From: Nostoc sp. FACHB-110
GTDB taxonomy: Bacteria > Cyanobacteriota > Cyanobacteriia > Cyanobacteriales > Nostocaceae
Direction of reading: 5' to 3'
DNA length: 33,947 nt
Assembly: GCF_014697425.1 (NCBI RefSeq)
Contig: NZ_JACJRU010000061.1
Location: 1 to 33,947, forward strand
The notes under the pieces are model-generated. The model was not told where the DNA came from, made no database searches, and saw nothing but the letters and a program-made list of their open reading frames with translations. Shown here one piece after another: positions 23,853-31,658 of the stretch. Position 1 is the stretch's first letter; the number at the start of each line of letters is the position of its first letter. The position numbers were made by a program, and so were the translations under genes.

Positions 23853-23924
23853 GCGGGTATAGCTCAGTGGTAGAGCGCAACCTTGCCAAGGTTGATGTCG
23901 CGCGTTCGAATCGCGTTACCCGCT
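23853..23924 (+). tRNA. tRNA-Gly (anticodon GCC)
   Basis: A 72-nt cloverleaf: acceptor GCGGGTA/TACCCGC with discriminator T, D-arm GCTC-AGTGGTA-GAGC, anticodon stem CAACC/GGTTG with loop TTGCCAA (anticodon GCC at its centre), T-arm GCGCG-TTCGAAT-CGCGT with one G-T pair. CCA is not encoded, so the 3' end depends on the nucleotidyltransferase, one form of which is encoded about 1.4 kb to the left. Confidence 0.97.
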
Positions 23925-24051
23925 CTTTAAGAAATTAAACAAGTTATGAAGGCGAAGTAAAAGCTAGTGTTTAGCAACAGCCACTATCAAACTTGATATT
24001 GGTTAGATTAAACTCAAGGAAAAGTGAATATTGATTTAGCAGATTTATCAG

Positions 24052-24115
24052 TTGACACTCCCCGAATTAGAAATTCGGAGATTCTTGCTTCACGGGGATT
24101 CCAACGAATTTACCC
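24052..24115 (-). ncRNA. Candidate right end and reRNA (omega RNA) 3' scaffold of the TnpB element
   Basis: On the minus strand the end of tnpB runs into a structured segment finishing in TCAA (plus-strand TTGA at 24052-24055), the right-end tip used by ISDra2-like IS200/IS605 elements. TCCCCG/CGGGGA pairing (24059-24064 with 24093-24098) overlaps a 6-bp hairpin (24063-24068 with 24072-24077, 3-nt loop), resembling the pseudoknot of TnpB guide RNAs. The guide would be the roughly 16-20 nt at about 24032-24051, read leftward. The RNA's 5' end, inside tnpB, is not determinable. Confidence 0.45.
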
Positions 24116-25281
24116 TCAGCAAGCATCTTGACCGTATGCCCTACGGCTGCAAGTCCTCTAACTAGAACTACCTGAGCGGCTGCCACATCCCTATGAGTGG
24201 TATATGCGCAATTTGAACAAACATGAGTACGCTCTGACAATTCTTTTTTACCAGTCTCAACACCACAGTTAGGGCAAATCTGACTAGTTTTACGACTGTC
24301 TACTTTTTGAAAATAGACACCACGCTGAAAACAGGTCTGCTCTAAGATATTGAAGAACTGACCAAACCCAGCGTCTAAACAGTGCTTACCTAACATCCCA
24401 CGGGACAACCCGACTAGGTTCAAATCTTCAACAAATACCATTCCAGTATCGTTGCAGACTTTGTGGGATAATTTTCTGTGCCAGTCCTGACGACAGTTAG
24501 CAACGTACTCATGCAACTTTGCCACTTTCTTTTGGGCTTTCTTCCAGTTGTTCGAGCCTATAAGTTTTCTGGAAACACGCTGTTGCAGCAATTTCAGCTG
24601 GCGTTCGGCATCTACAAAAAACTTAGGGCGTTTGATTAAAAGACCATTAGAAGTCGCAATAAAACTTGTTAGCCCTACATCAATCCCTACGCCTTCTCCG
24701 TGAGGCATCGGCTGGGGTACAGACACATCCCATTGAATAGTTAGCATCACGTACCACCCAGAAACACGCTTGACTACACGGGCTTGTTTAACTACGCCAC
24801 CATTAGGTATCTCCCTTGATTGTCGGAATTTAATCCATCCAATCACAGGGAAGTTAACCATTCCTGGTTTAAGTCTTTCACCTTGCATTTGGGGGAAAAC
24901 AAAAGACCGCATTCTTCCAGACTTTTTCAAGCGGGGGAACCCATGATTCCGCTCCCACATTGCTACGAATGCTACTTCTAGGCGTTTTAGGGTTTGCTGC
25001 AAAACTTGAGACTGCACTTTCTTGAGTTCAGGAAACTCTTTCTTTGCAGCAGTTAACGCTTTGCACTGGCTGGCGTATGTTGGACGGGGTGTGTCGTGCC
25101 GAATAATGTATTCGTGTTTAAGTGAGCAAGCGTTAATTTGGCAACTACGGGATAAATACCAATCCTTGCGTTCAGCTAAGGCATAGTTGTAGACACGGCG
25201 ATTAATTTCTAGCCAGTCTTCAAACGTCTGAGCTTGTGCATCCGTTGGCTTCAGTTTAAATTCGTATGTCAGATTAAACAC
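24067..25281 (-). CDS. tnpB: TnpB, RNA-guided DNA nuclease family (IS200/IS605 OrfB)
   Basis: A 404-residue TnpB. It has an N-terminal helix-turn-helix/wedge region (LTYEFKLKPTDAQ), the split RuvC nuclease with Asp201 (GIDVGL), Glu285 (FVEDLNL) and Asp365 (THRDVAAAQ), and the zinc finger CPNCG...CSNCAY (Cys336, 339, 355, 358). All catalytic residues are present, so it is probably active. It starts at a GTG (25281) with a strong aggaggt upstream. No TnpA transposase gene is nearby, so the element cannot move alone; TnpB cuts DNA guided by its right-end RNA and promotes element retention. The ORF end overlaps the structured right end. It sits between tRNA-Gly and the proA operon. Confidence 0.94.
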   Translation of the reverse strand: MFNLTYEFKLKPTDAQAQTFEDWLEINRRVYNYALAERKDWYLSRSCQINACSLKHEYIIRHDTPRPTYASQCKALTAAKKEFPELKKVQSQVLQQTLKRLEVAFVAMWERNHGFPRLKKSGRMRSFVFPQMQGERLKPGMVNFPVIGWIKFRQSREIPNGGVVKQARVVKRVSGWYVMLTIQWDVSVPQPMPHGEGVGIDVGLTSFIATSNGLLIKRPKFFVDAERQLKLLQQRVSRKLIGSNNWKKAQKKVAKLHEYVANCRQDWHRKLSHKVCNDTGMVFVEDLNLVGLSRGMLGKHCLDAGFGQFFNILEQTCFQRGVYFQKVDSRKTSQICPNCGVETGKKELSERTHVCSNCAYTTHRDVAAAQVVLVRGLAAVGHTVKMLAEGKFVGIPVKQESPNF

Positions 25282-25902
25282 TCGTTCACCACCTCCTTTA
25301 ATATTATAAAGCGTAACTACGATTTATAAACATGACGGACAAATTTATTTGTCCTACTCGCGGCAGTTGAGCTTAGTCGAAACTTATATCCCCCACTTAA
25401 AAGACGCATGAAGTACAAAACTTATTGGTTTTGTACTTCATACTTGGGGGCTTTACGCATCACGACTCGTAAATAGAGTCTTGCAAAAATCAAGCCAAAA
25501 AAATCTGATTTTGAGCCAAGCATTTTGAAGACAATCAGCAGATGAGTGAAAATTGGGCTGAAAAATCTCCTGCTGTGTGTCTAACCTCAAAGTAGATTGT
25601 GAATGTAGACTTACCAAATAGTTTGTTTTCAGATTAAGTACGGCGTAAGCTTAGAATTGTATTAGATATGTAGAAAACTGATTATATTACCTTTAAAGTT
25701 AAAGATGAATAGCAGGAAACTGTTAAATAAATTTGCCAGTGACACAAAAATTCAACAGACCTCTGTTGTCGATAATGGCAGTATTTGTCTAACTTCGCTA
25801 TTTATAGAAACAGATGATTCCGTGGGAAACTAATTTCTTCAGCATTCGGCAGGAAATAAAATCCCCACTTACGAAATTCACGCTCAAGTTAGTAGAACGC
25901 TT
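25282..25902. other. Gene-free region upstream of tnpB and the proA operon
   Basis: About 620 bp with no gene. It must include the left end of the TnpB element, which I cannot place; an ATCAA (minus-strand TTGAT, the ISDra2-type TAM) occurs at 25489-25493. A large nested hairpin lies at 25390-25450: a perfect 14-bp stem (25408-25421 with 25428-25441, atgaagtacaaaac) with a 6-nt loop, enclosed by ccccc/ggggg. The rest, 25500-25900, shows nothing I can name apart from the likely promoter area of the zinc-ribbon gene. Confidence 0.5.
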
Positions 25903-26316
25903 GTGCATCCTCAAAAACCCGAAAAAATAGATTTTAACCAGGAATATCCCTGTCCCTGTCCCCGTCGTCGGGGAAGGTTAGTCCCGATTACCCTTACAGA
26001 AGCCTTTGGCTGCGATCGCTGTCAGCAAATCTTTGTAGTAGAAGATAATGGCCATGTCCTAGAACAACTTTCTACCACCTATCCCTATAAGCGAGCTTGG
26101 CGCTGGACTGGCCATGCTTGGCATCTCATCCATCCAAAATTAGGAGAAAACTATCTCCCAATTGCACTAGGGATTATTTTTGTGCTAGCAATCATCTGGT
26201 TGCCAGTAGCATTGAAATTAACAGCACATGGTTCGAGCATTATTGCTTGGGCAATGGTGGCGGTGCTATTAGCAATTTTGCCAGCACTAATGGTTTGGCT
26301 TACTTACCGACGTTAA
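25903..26316 (+). CDS. Zinc-ribbon, two-TM membrane protein upstream of proA paralog
   Basis: This 137-residue protein has an N-terminal zinc-ribbon-like set of four cysteines, CPCP (Cys17, Cys19) and CDRC (Cys37, Cys40), then a conserved-looking WRWTGHAWHLI segment and two TM helices (about 84-105 and 112-134). The ribbon should lie in the cytoplasm. The start is a GTG at 25903. The stop is only 4 bp before the proA paralog's ATG, so the two are almost certainly cotranscribed and perhaps translationally coupled. I recognise it only as a conserved cyanobacterial protein of unknown function; a role tied to proline or glutamate metabolism would be inference from position. Confidence 0.75.
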   Translation: MHPQKPEKIDFNQEYPCPCPRRRGRLVPITLTEAFGCDRCQQIFVVEDNGHVLEQLSTTYPYKRAWRWTGHAWHLIHPKLGENYLPIALGIIFVLAIIWLPVALKLTAHGSSIIAWAMVAVLLAILPALMVWLTYRR

Positions 26317-26320
26317 CTCC

Positions 26321-27592
26321 ATGACTGTTGAAGTTTTGTACGATTACCCCGATCCCGAACCGCTCAAGAGTGCTAAACGCGCTTATCAGGCTTCTCTCAA
26401 GTTGGGGTTGACAAAGGGAGGAGACCGCAGCCGCGCTGTTTTAGCGATGGCGCAAGCTCTCGAACAGTCGTTTGATGACATTTTAGAAGCCAATACCTTA
26501 GATTTAGAAGCCAGTAAAGAAATGGCAGTGCCAGAGTTGATTTTAGACTGGCTCAAACTCACTCCTCAAAGACTAGAAACCACAGTAGAAATTCTCCAAC
26601 GCTTGGGTGAAATATCAGATCCGCTACGACGGGTGAGGAATGCTGATTTTCAACCAGAAGATTCTCAAAGTTATTCTCAGTTAATGCCTTTGGGGGTAAT
26701 TGGATTTATTTATGAAGCTTTTCCCGACTTAGGTGCGATCGCCGCAGGGTTGTGTATTAAAACTGGCAATAGTATCATCCTCAAGGGTAGTACAGAAGCG
26801 AGTCATTCTAACGCAGCGATCGCCGAAGTTTTGCAAAGCGCAATTGCAGAAGTTGGTTTACCAACAGGCTGTGTCGAACTAGTCACCGCAGAACACGGTG
26901 CTTCTTTGCGCGATTTGGTCACGCAAGACCAGTATATTAATTTAGTCATTCCCTACGGACGTTCTAGTTTAGTGCAACAGGTGATTCGACAAGCAACTTG
27001 CCCTGTTTTAAAATCAGCGATGGGCAATTGTTACTTGTATTGGTCACTTAATGGCAGTTTAGAGATGGTGCGCTGGATGATTCTCGATAGCCATCAAAGC
27101 GAACCTGATCCCGTGAATGCCATCGAAAAAGTATTGATTCACCGTCAAGCTATGCCTTCATCTTTAGCAGTGCTGTGGAATAGTTTGAAGGAAAAAGGCT
27201 TTGAAATCAAAGGTGATGCCGAATTAGTCGAAGCCTTCCCGCAATTGCAACTCGCCAAAGAAAGTGAATGGGCAAGTGCTTATTTAACTAGGACTGTAGC
27301 CTTTAAACTAGTGGATAGCTTAGAAAGTGCGATCGCTTGGATTAACCAACACACTAGCGGCCATGCTGATTGTATTGTGACTGAATCTTATCAAGAAAGT
27401 CGGCAATTTGCATTAGGAGTGAATAGTGCTTCTACTTACATCAACACTACCCCTCGTTTCTCCCGTAATCCTTCGCGGGGAGACTCGGTTTTTTTAGGGA
27501 TGTCTAACCAAAAAGGCCACCGTCGCGGATTTATTAGTCTGGAAACTTTGACAACGGTTAAGCATATTGTACAGGGGAATGGACGGTTTTAG
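26321..27592 (+). CDS. proA: Gamma-glutamyl phosphate reductase-like protein (divergent ProA paralog)
   Basis: ProA reduces gamma-glutamyl phosphate to glutamate semialdehyde for proline synthesis. This 423-residue member of the aldehyde dehydrogenase superfamily keeps PLGVIGFIYEAFPD, GLCIKTGNSIILKG, catalytic Cys237 (SAMGNCYLYW) and the ending SLETLTTVKHI. It departs from canonical ProA at usual signatures: the catalytic-Cys region lacks the GxGVCHxYVD form, the QRPSTCNTVETLLV segment is SEPDPVNAIEKVLI, and the [21 protein letters not shown] segment is VFLGMSNQKGHRRG. Cyanobacteria often carry two proA-like genes; this looks like the divergent one. It follows the zinc-ribbon membrane gene by 4 bp. 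The symbol is therefore provisional. Confidence 0.85.
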   Translation: MTVEVLYDYPDPEPLKSAKRAYQASLKLGLTKGGDRSRAVLAMAQALEQSFDDILEANTLDLEASKEMAVPELILDWLKLTPQRLETTVEILQRLGEISDPLRRVRNADFQPEDSQSYSQLMPLGVIGFIYEAFPDLGAIAAGLCIKTGNSIILKGSTEASHSNAAIAEVLQSAIAEVGLPTGCVELVTAEHGASLRDLVTQDQYINLVIPYGRSSLVQQVIRQATCPVLKSAMGNCYLYWSLNGSLEMVRWMILDSHQSEPDPVNAIEKVLIHRQAMPSSLAVLWNSLKEKGFEIKGDAELVEAFPQLQLAKESEWASAYLTRTVAFKLVDSLESAIAWINQHTSGHADCIVTESYQESRQFALGVNSASTYINTTPRFSRNPSRGDSVFLGMSNQKGHRRGFISLETLTTVKHIVQGNGRF

Positions 27593-27628
27593 GGGCTAGG
27601 GGCTGGAGAAAGAAATAATATACATCAG

Positions 27629-28987
27629 CTAAACTAAAGGCAAGAGTATTTCAAATTCCGTGCCTACGCCTATTTGCGAGCGGAAGTTTAATTTGCCGCC
27701 ATGTCTAGCTGTAATAATGCGGTAACTCACGCCTAAACTAGTTTCGACATCAGCCCGTTTTTCTAAAGAAAAAGATTCGATAATTTGCTTTTGTAATTCT
27801 TCCGACATGCCTAATCCATTATCCACAATACTAATGCAAACCCAGCGAGAATCTAAAGCATTTGCTTGAGATGGTGCTTGCGAAATGACTGCTGTGGTAA
27901 CTACAATTACAGGTTTTTCACTCTGATTTGTATATTCTTGCTGAAATTGCTGTCGTACCGCTTCATCTAACAAACCATCGACAGCATAACTAATAATATT
28001 CATTAATACTTGATGTAATTGACCCATAAAGCAACAGACTGGCGGGATTTTGCCGTACTTTTTAATAATGTCAATTTCCCCTTTTAAGCGGCTATTCAGT
28101 AATAAAACAATGCCATCTAGGCAAGCATTGATATCTATAGGTTTAGGATAAACTTCATCAATATGGCAAAAGTTTTGTAAACTAGTGACGAGTTTCTTTA
28201 ATCTTTCTGCGCCATTGCGAGCGCTTGCTAAAACTTTGGCTAAATCTTCTTCTAAAAAGTCAAATTCAATTTCTTCTTTTAATTGATTAATAGCTACTAC
28301 ATCTTGGGGTAATTCTTCCGCGTAAGCAGCTATTAACTTGAGTAAATCTTGACTATAGTTAGCAATATAAGTTAAATTGCCCCAAATAAAACCTACAGGG
28401 TCGAGAATTTCATGGGCTATACCATCAACTAAACGCCCAAGACGCGCCATTTTATCATTTTGAATCATTTGTGCTTGGCTACGCTCGTAACGCACTTGTG
28501 TTTCGATACCGCGAATTTGCCATGCCGCTAAATTTAAGTCATGGATATCCAATAATTTATAAGTATTAGCTGCTGTTTTGACTACCACAGGTTCAGCAAA
28601 CATTTCTGGCGATCGCTTCAGAGTATGTTGCATTGCAGTTAAAATCGTTGTTGTTTCCGGTAGGATTAAAATTCCTGTACGCGCATAACTATAAAGAACA
28701 CCTAAATTAGCTTTAGAAAATAACTTGTTTCCGTAAGGACGAATAAAAAATTCAGCTAGTCGCCGCCGGGAAATCATGCCGACAAATTCCCGGTTTTCTA
28801 GTAAAATTACCCCTGGTAACAGTGGATATTTTTCTAAATAATTCGCTACTTCAATACTAGAACAACTAATATCTACACCAAATTCGTATACAGGAAGTTC
28901 TTGGAGATTTGACTCTAAACTGAGGTCGCGATCGCTAGCTTGAGAAAAAACTGGCGGTAAGATGAGAGAGATAGATTCTTCTAACAC
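27629..28987 (-). CDS. CBS-domain histidine kinase-like protein with degenerate ATP-binding boxes
   Basis: A 452-residue protein. Residues about 35-155 resemble a CBS pair (VILLENREFVGMISRRRLAEF). An H-box follows at 183-198 (LGRLVDGIAHEILDPV, His192), then a HATPase_c domain: N-box QVLMNIISYAVDGL (327-339), G1 box IVDNGLGM and a final GVGTEFEILLP. The N-box Asn that coordinates Mg-ATP is Tyr334, and the G2 box, normally GTGLGL, is ETSLGV. Kinase activity is therefore doubtful although the phospho-acceptor His is kept; it may act as a phosphatase, dimerisation partner or sensor. There are no TM segments. No response regulator is adjacent. It converges on the proA paralog with 36 bp between stops. 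Confidence 0.85.
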   Translation of the reverse strand: MLEESISLILPPVFSQASDRDLSLESNLQELPVYEFGVDISCSSIEVANYLEKYPLLPGVILLENREFVGMISRRRLAEFFIRPYGNKLFSKANLGVLYSYARTGILILPETTTILTAMQHTLKRSPEMFAEPVVVKTAANTYKLLDIHDLNLAAWQIRGIETQVRYERSQAQMIQNDKMARLGRLVDGIAHEILDPVGFIWGNLTYIANYSQDLLKLIAAYAEELPQDVVAINQLKEEIEFDFLEEDLAKVLASARNGAERLKKLVTSLQNFCHIDEVYPKPIDINACLDGIVLLLNSRLKGEIDIIKKYGKIPPVCCFMGQLHQVLMNIISYAVDGLLDEAVRQQFQQEYTNQSEKPVIVVTTAVISQAPSQANALDSRWVCISIVDNGLGMSEELQKQIIESFSLEKRADVETSLGVSYRIITARHGGKLNFRSQIGVGTEFEILLPLV

Positions 28988-29694
28988 TGTAGACCCTGAT
29001 TTATCTAAAAGATTATCAACAATAAACAGAATATTTTATACACTATCAATTTCTGCTTGATTAATAAAGTCTAAAATCAATAACTGCTTAATTCTTCAAA
29101 ATTATAACTAACCATAAAAAAATCAATAAATTATCTAATATCCTTGATAAAGGCTTAAGTAATACTTGGGAGTATCTGAGATAATCAGAACCATAAAAAT
29201 TACTTAAATAATTTCTAATTAGTATTGCACTTTGCAAATTTTTATAGTAAAAGTCAACCACGGCTGATGCTCACTTTGCCAAAAATAGGTTATGTCACGT
29301 ATCTGAGAGACCAAAAGTGATCCCCAAATATTTAAAAAGTGTGAAACATTGATGAAAATGCACGGAAAACAGCAGGCTAATTCGTTAATTTACAGTAAGT
29401 ATAAACATTAAGTAATTAAACGTTACTTTAGCCTATGCTTACCAACCTAGAATTCGGAACAATTTCGGAAATCGGGCAATCTCCAAAATAGTCATCCTCA
29501 GTAAATGCACTCAGGTAAAATGGCTATACTAAACCTCATAGATGCAAAGGTGCGCTTAAGCAAGACTGCGAATTAATATATAGTCTAGTTGTATCAATGG
29601 TGTTTAATAGTTCATACATGATTTTGATCTCTCTGCTCGATAAAATGACTAGGAATAATCTCAAAACTTTCAACCGCTTTTGACTGCGACACCC
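28988..29694. other. Large AT-rich gene-free region
   Basis: About 700 bp between divergent genes (the kinase leftward, the membrane permease rightward). No ORF of interest, no heptamer array, no strong hairpin, no recognisable riboswitch, and no Zur- or NtcA-like palindrome that I can defend. It is long enough to hide a small RNA; promoters for both neighbours must lie within it. Confidence 0.4.
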
Positions 29695-30750
29695 ATGAAT
29701 CAACTGAGTAATGGTTTCACAATATTTCTGAGTCTGCTAGTCGAAGCGATGCCGTTTTTGCTGCTAGGGGTTTTATTCTCTAGTTTGCTGCTGTTTTTTG
29801 TTGATGAGCGCAAATTAGTCGAAAAAATGCCTAAAAACCCACTATTGGGTGCTTTAGTTGGCAGTCTGGTTGGCTTTTTATTTCCGGTGTGTGAGTGTGG
29901 CAATGTGCCGGTAGCGCGGCGATTGCTGATTCAGGGCGTACCCACACCTGTAGCAATTGGTTTTTTACTAGCAGCACCAACAATTAACCCAATTGTCATC
30001 TGGGCAACTTGGACGGCGTTTCGCGATCAGCCAGAAATAGTAGTTTTACGAGTCGTATTTTCCCTATTAATTGCCACAATTGTCGGCTTTGTCTTCAGTT
30101 TTCAGAAGGACTTAAACCCGATAGTCCAACCTGCGATCGCACGTTATATGAAGTTTAATCCACCCACTAAAGTGGAAACCGGGCGGCGTGGAAAACGTTA
30201 TCAAATTTCCCAGGAACCAAATCAACCTAATCTGTTGCAATCTGGGACTTATATTTTAGGCGGTAAAGCAGGTATACCCACTCGCTTAGATGGTAATTTA
30301 TCGCCAGCCGATGATCCTCTGGGTACTCCTAATAAACCTCTAGCGGCTAAACTGCGCCTGCTGGTTGATAACAGCATCCAAGAATTACGGGAATTGGGTG
30401 CAGTAATGGTACTTGGTAGTGCAGTTGCAGCCGCAATTCAAGTGTTTGCACCGCGTGATTTAATTCTCAGTTTAGGTGCTGGCCCTATCAGTTCTATTAT
30501 TGTCATGCTGATATTAGCGGCGGTGGTTTCGATTTGTTCTACAGTCGATTCTTTCTTTGCTTTATCTTTTGCCTCAGCTTTTAGTAGCGGTTCTTTGCTG
30601 GCATTTCTGGTATTTGGCCCCATGATAGACATCAAAAGTGTGGGTTTAATGTTGTCTATTCTGAAACCGAGGGCAATTTTTTATCTGTTTGCTTTAGCTG
30701 GACAATTGACATTTTTGTTCACGCTGTTTATCAACTTGCACGTTTTGTAA
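29695..30750 (+). CDS. UPF0718 (DUF318, YcgR/YraQ-like) membrane permease
   Basis: A 351-residue polytopic protein with about eight TM helices in two halves split by a hydrophilic loop (about residues 145-230). It carries the family hallmark FPVCECGNVPVARR (Cys66 and Cys68) and a second-half STVDSFFALSFA segment. It is paired with the TIGR03943 gene 52 bp downstream, the same pairing as ycgR-ycgQ in Bacillus. The pair is a predicted two-component permease; some actinobacterial pairs are thought to relate to metal supply, but the substrate is unproven. The ATG at 29695 is preferred over an in-frame TTG at 29680. Confidence 0.82.
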   Translation: MNQLSNGFTIFLSLLVEAMPFLLLGVLFSSLLLFFVDERKLVEKMPKNPLLGALVGSLVGFLFPVCECGNVPVARRLLIQGVPTPVAIGFLLAAPTINPIVIWATWTAFRDQPEIVVLRVVFSLLIATIVGFVFSFQKDLNPIVQPAIARYMKFNPPTKVETGRRGKRYQISQEPNQPNLLQSGTYILGGKAGIPTRLDGNLSPADDPLGTPNKPLAAKLRLLVDNSIQELRELGAVMVLGSAVAAAIQVFAPRDLILSLGAGPISSIIVMLILAAVVSICSTVDSFFALSFASAFSSGSLLAFLVFGPMIDIKSVGLMLSILKPRAIFYLFALAGQLTFLFTLFINLHVL

Positions 30751-30802
30751 CAAGTGCTGAGTTAAAAGACGATAGCGAATTCACAGATATGTCTCATAAC
30801 TA

Positions 30803-31573
30803 ATGACTACTCAAACTTCCAAATCTCAACGCCTCACCCTATTACTTTCTTGGCTGGATGTCATCGCAATTACAGCTTGGGGAATTTTATTGTTGAAATA
30901 CTGGCTAACTGGTAAGTTAAACCTGTTAATTCACCCCAATTATTTTGGTTTGGTGGTAGTGGCTGGTATTGGCTTAATCATTGTTGGTTTATTCAAAATG
31001 CAAGAACTTTGGCAGCGTCGCCGCCGCGATGTTTTGTCAAACGTCCAGCACATGACTTTATTTCCGCCTGGTTGGGGTGGGGTTTTGCTATTAACGGCGG
31101 CAATTTTAGGTTTTATAATTACACCGCAAGTGTTTGCCAGTGACAAAGCACTCAATCGCGGTGTGAGTGATTTACTCGGAACTTCACGGATTAAACCTCA
31201 AGCCTTTCGCGCCTCGATTCGTCCAGAAGAGCGATCGCTTGTAGACTGGGTAAGGACACTCAACGTTTATCCCGAACCAGACGCATACACCGGACAAAAA
31301 GCTAAAGTCCAAGGATTTGTTCTCCGTCCCCAAGATTTAGGTAAAGAATATTTATTCTTAGCCAAATTTGTTCTCTCATGCTGTGCGGCAGATGCTTATC
31401 CTGTCGGATTACCCGTAAAATTGCCAGCCAATCAAGAACAATATGCACCAGATACTTGGTTAGAAGTTGAAGGACAAATGGCGACAGATAATATTAGCGG
31501 TAAACGCCAACTCACCATCGTGGCGAACTCTGTCAAAAAAATTCCCCAACCGCAAAATCCATATAGTTATTAG
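30803..31573 (+). CDS. TIGR03943-family putative permease subunit (YcgQ-like)
   Basis: A 256-residue partner of the preceding permease. Three TM segments occupy about 14-33, 47-65 and 92-110. The C-terminal part faces away from the membrane core and holds the family motif KFVLSCCAADAYPVG (Cys193-Cys194), followed by an OB-like barrel (WLEVEGQMATDNISGKRQL) and VKKIPQP. The Cys pair here and the CEC in the partner could form a shared metal or redox site; that is inference. It is cotranscribed with the permease, and the following heptamer array and propeller gene may be on the same transcript. Confidence 0.82.
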   Translation: MTTQTSKSQRLTLLLSWLDVIAITAWGILLLKYWLTGKLNLLIHPNYFGLVVVAGIGLIIVGLFKMQELWQRRRRDVLSNVQHMTLFPPGWGGVLLLTAAILGFIITPQVFASDKALNRGVSDLLGTSRIKPQAFRASIRPEERSLVDWVRTLNVYPEPDAYTGQKAKVQGFVLRPQDLGKEYLFLAKFVLSCCAADAYPVGLPVKLPANQEQYAPDTWLEVEGQMATDNISGKRQLTIVANSVKKIPQPQNPYSY

Positions 31574-31580
31574 TCAACTG

Positions 31581-31650
31581 AAGTGTGAAGTATGAAGTGT
31601 GAAGTGTGAAGTGTGAAGTGTGAAGTATGAAGTATGAAGTGTGAAGTATG
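31581..31650. repeat. STRR array, 10 heptamers (AAGTGTG/AAGTATG)
   Basis: Ten in-register copies: GTG, ATG, four GTG, two ATG, GTG, ATG variants by the last three bases. It starts 8 bp after the TIGR03943 stop and ends 8 bp before the next start codon. The bases right after it (aagga) supply that gene's ribosome binding site. Confidence 0.95.
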
Positions 31651-31658
31651 AAGGATCA

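Noticed and set aside
23853..23924. tRNA-Gly as the TnpB element's integration (att) site
   Set aside because: IS200/IS605 elements do not integrate by tRNA-site recombination, and no duplicated tRNA 3' end is seen on the far side of tnpB.
24067..25281. Cas12-type CRISPR effector
   Set aside because: Length (404 residues), zinc finger and RuvC arrangement are those of TnpB, and no CRISPR array or cas1/cas2 is present.
28988..29694. Riboswitch or Zur-box-controlled leader for the permease pair
   Set aside because: No conserved riboswitch core or Zur-type palindrome could be found by eye; the idea came only from family associations.
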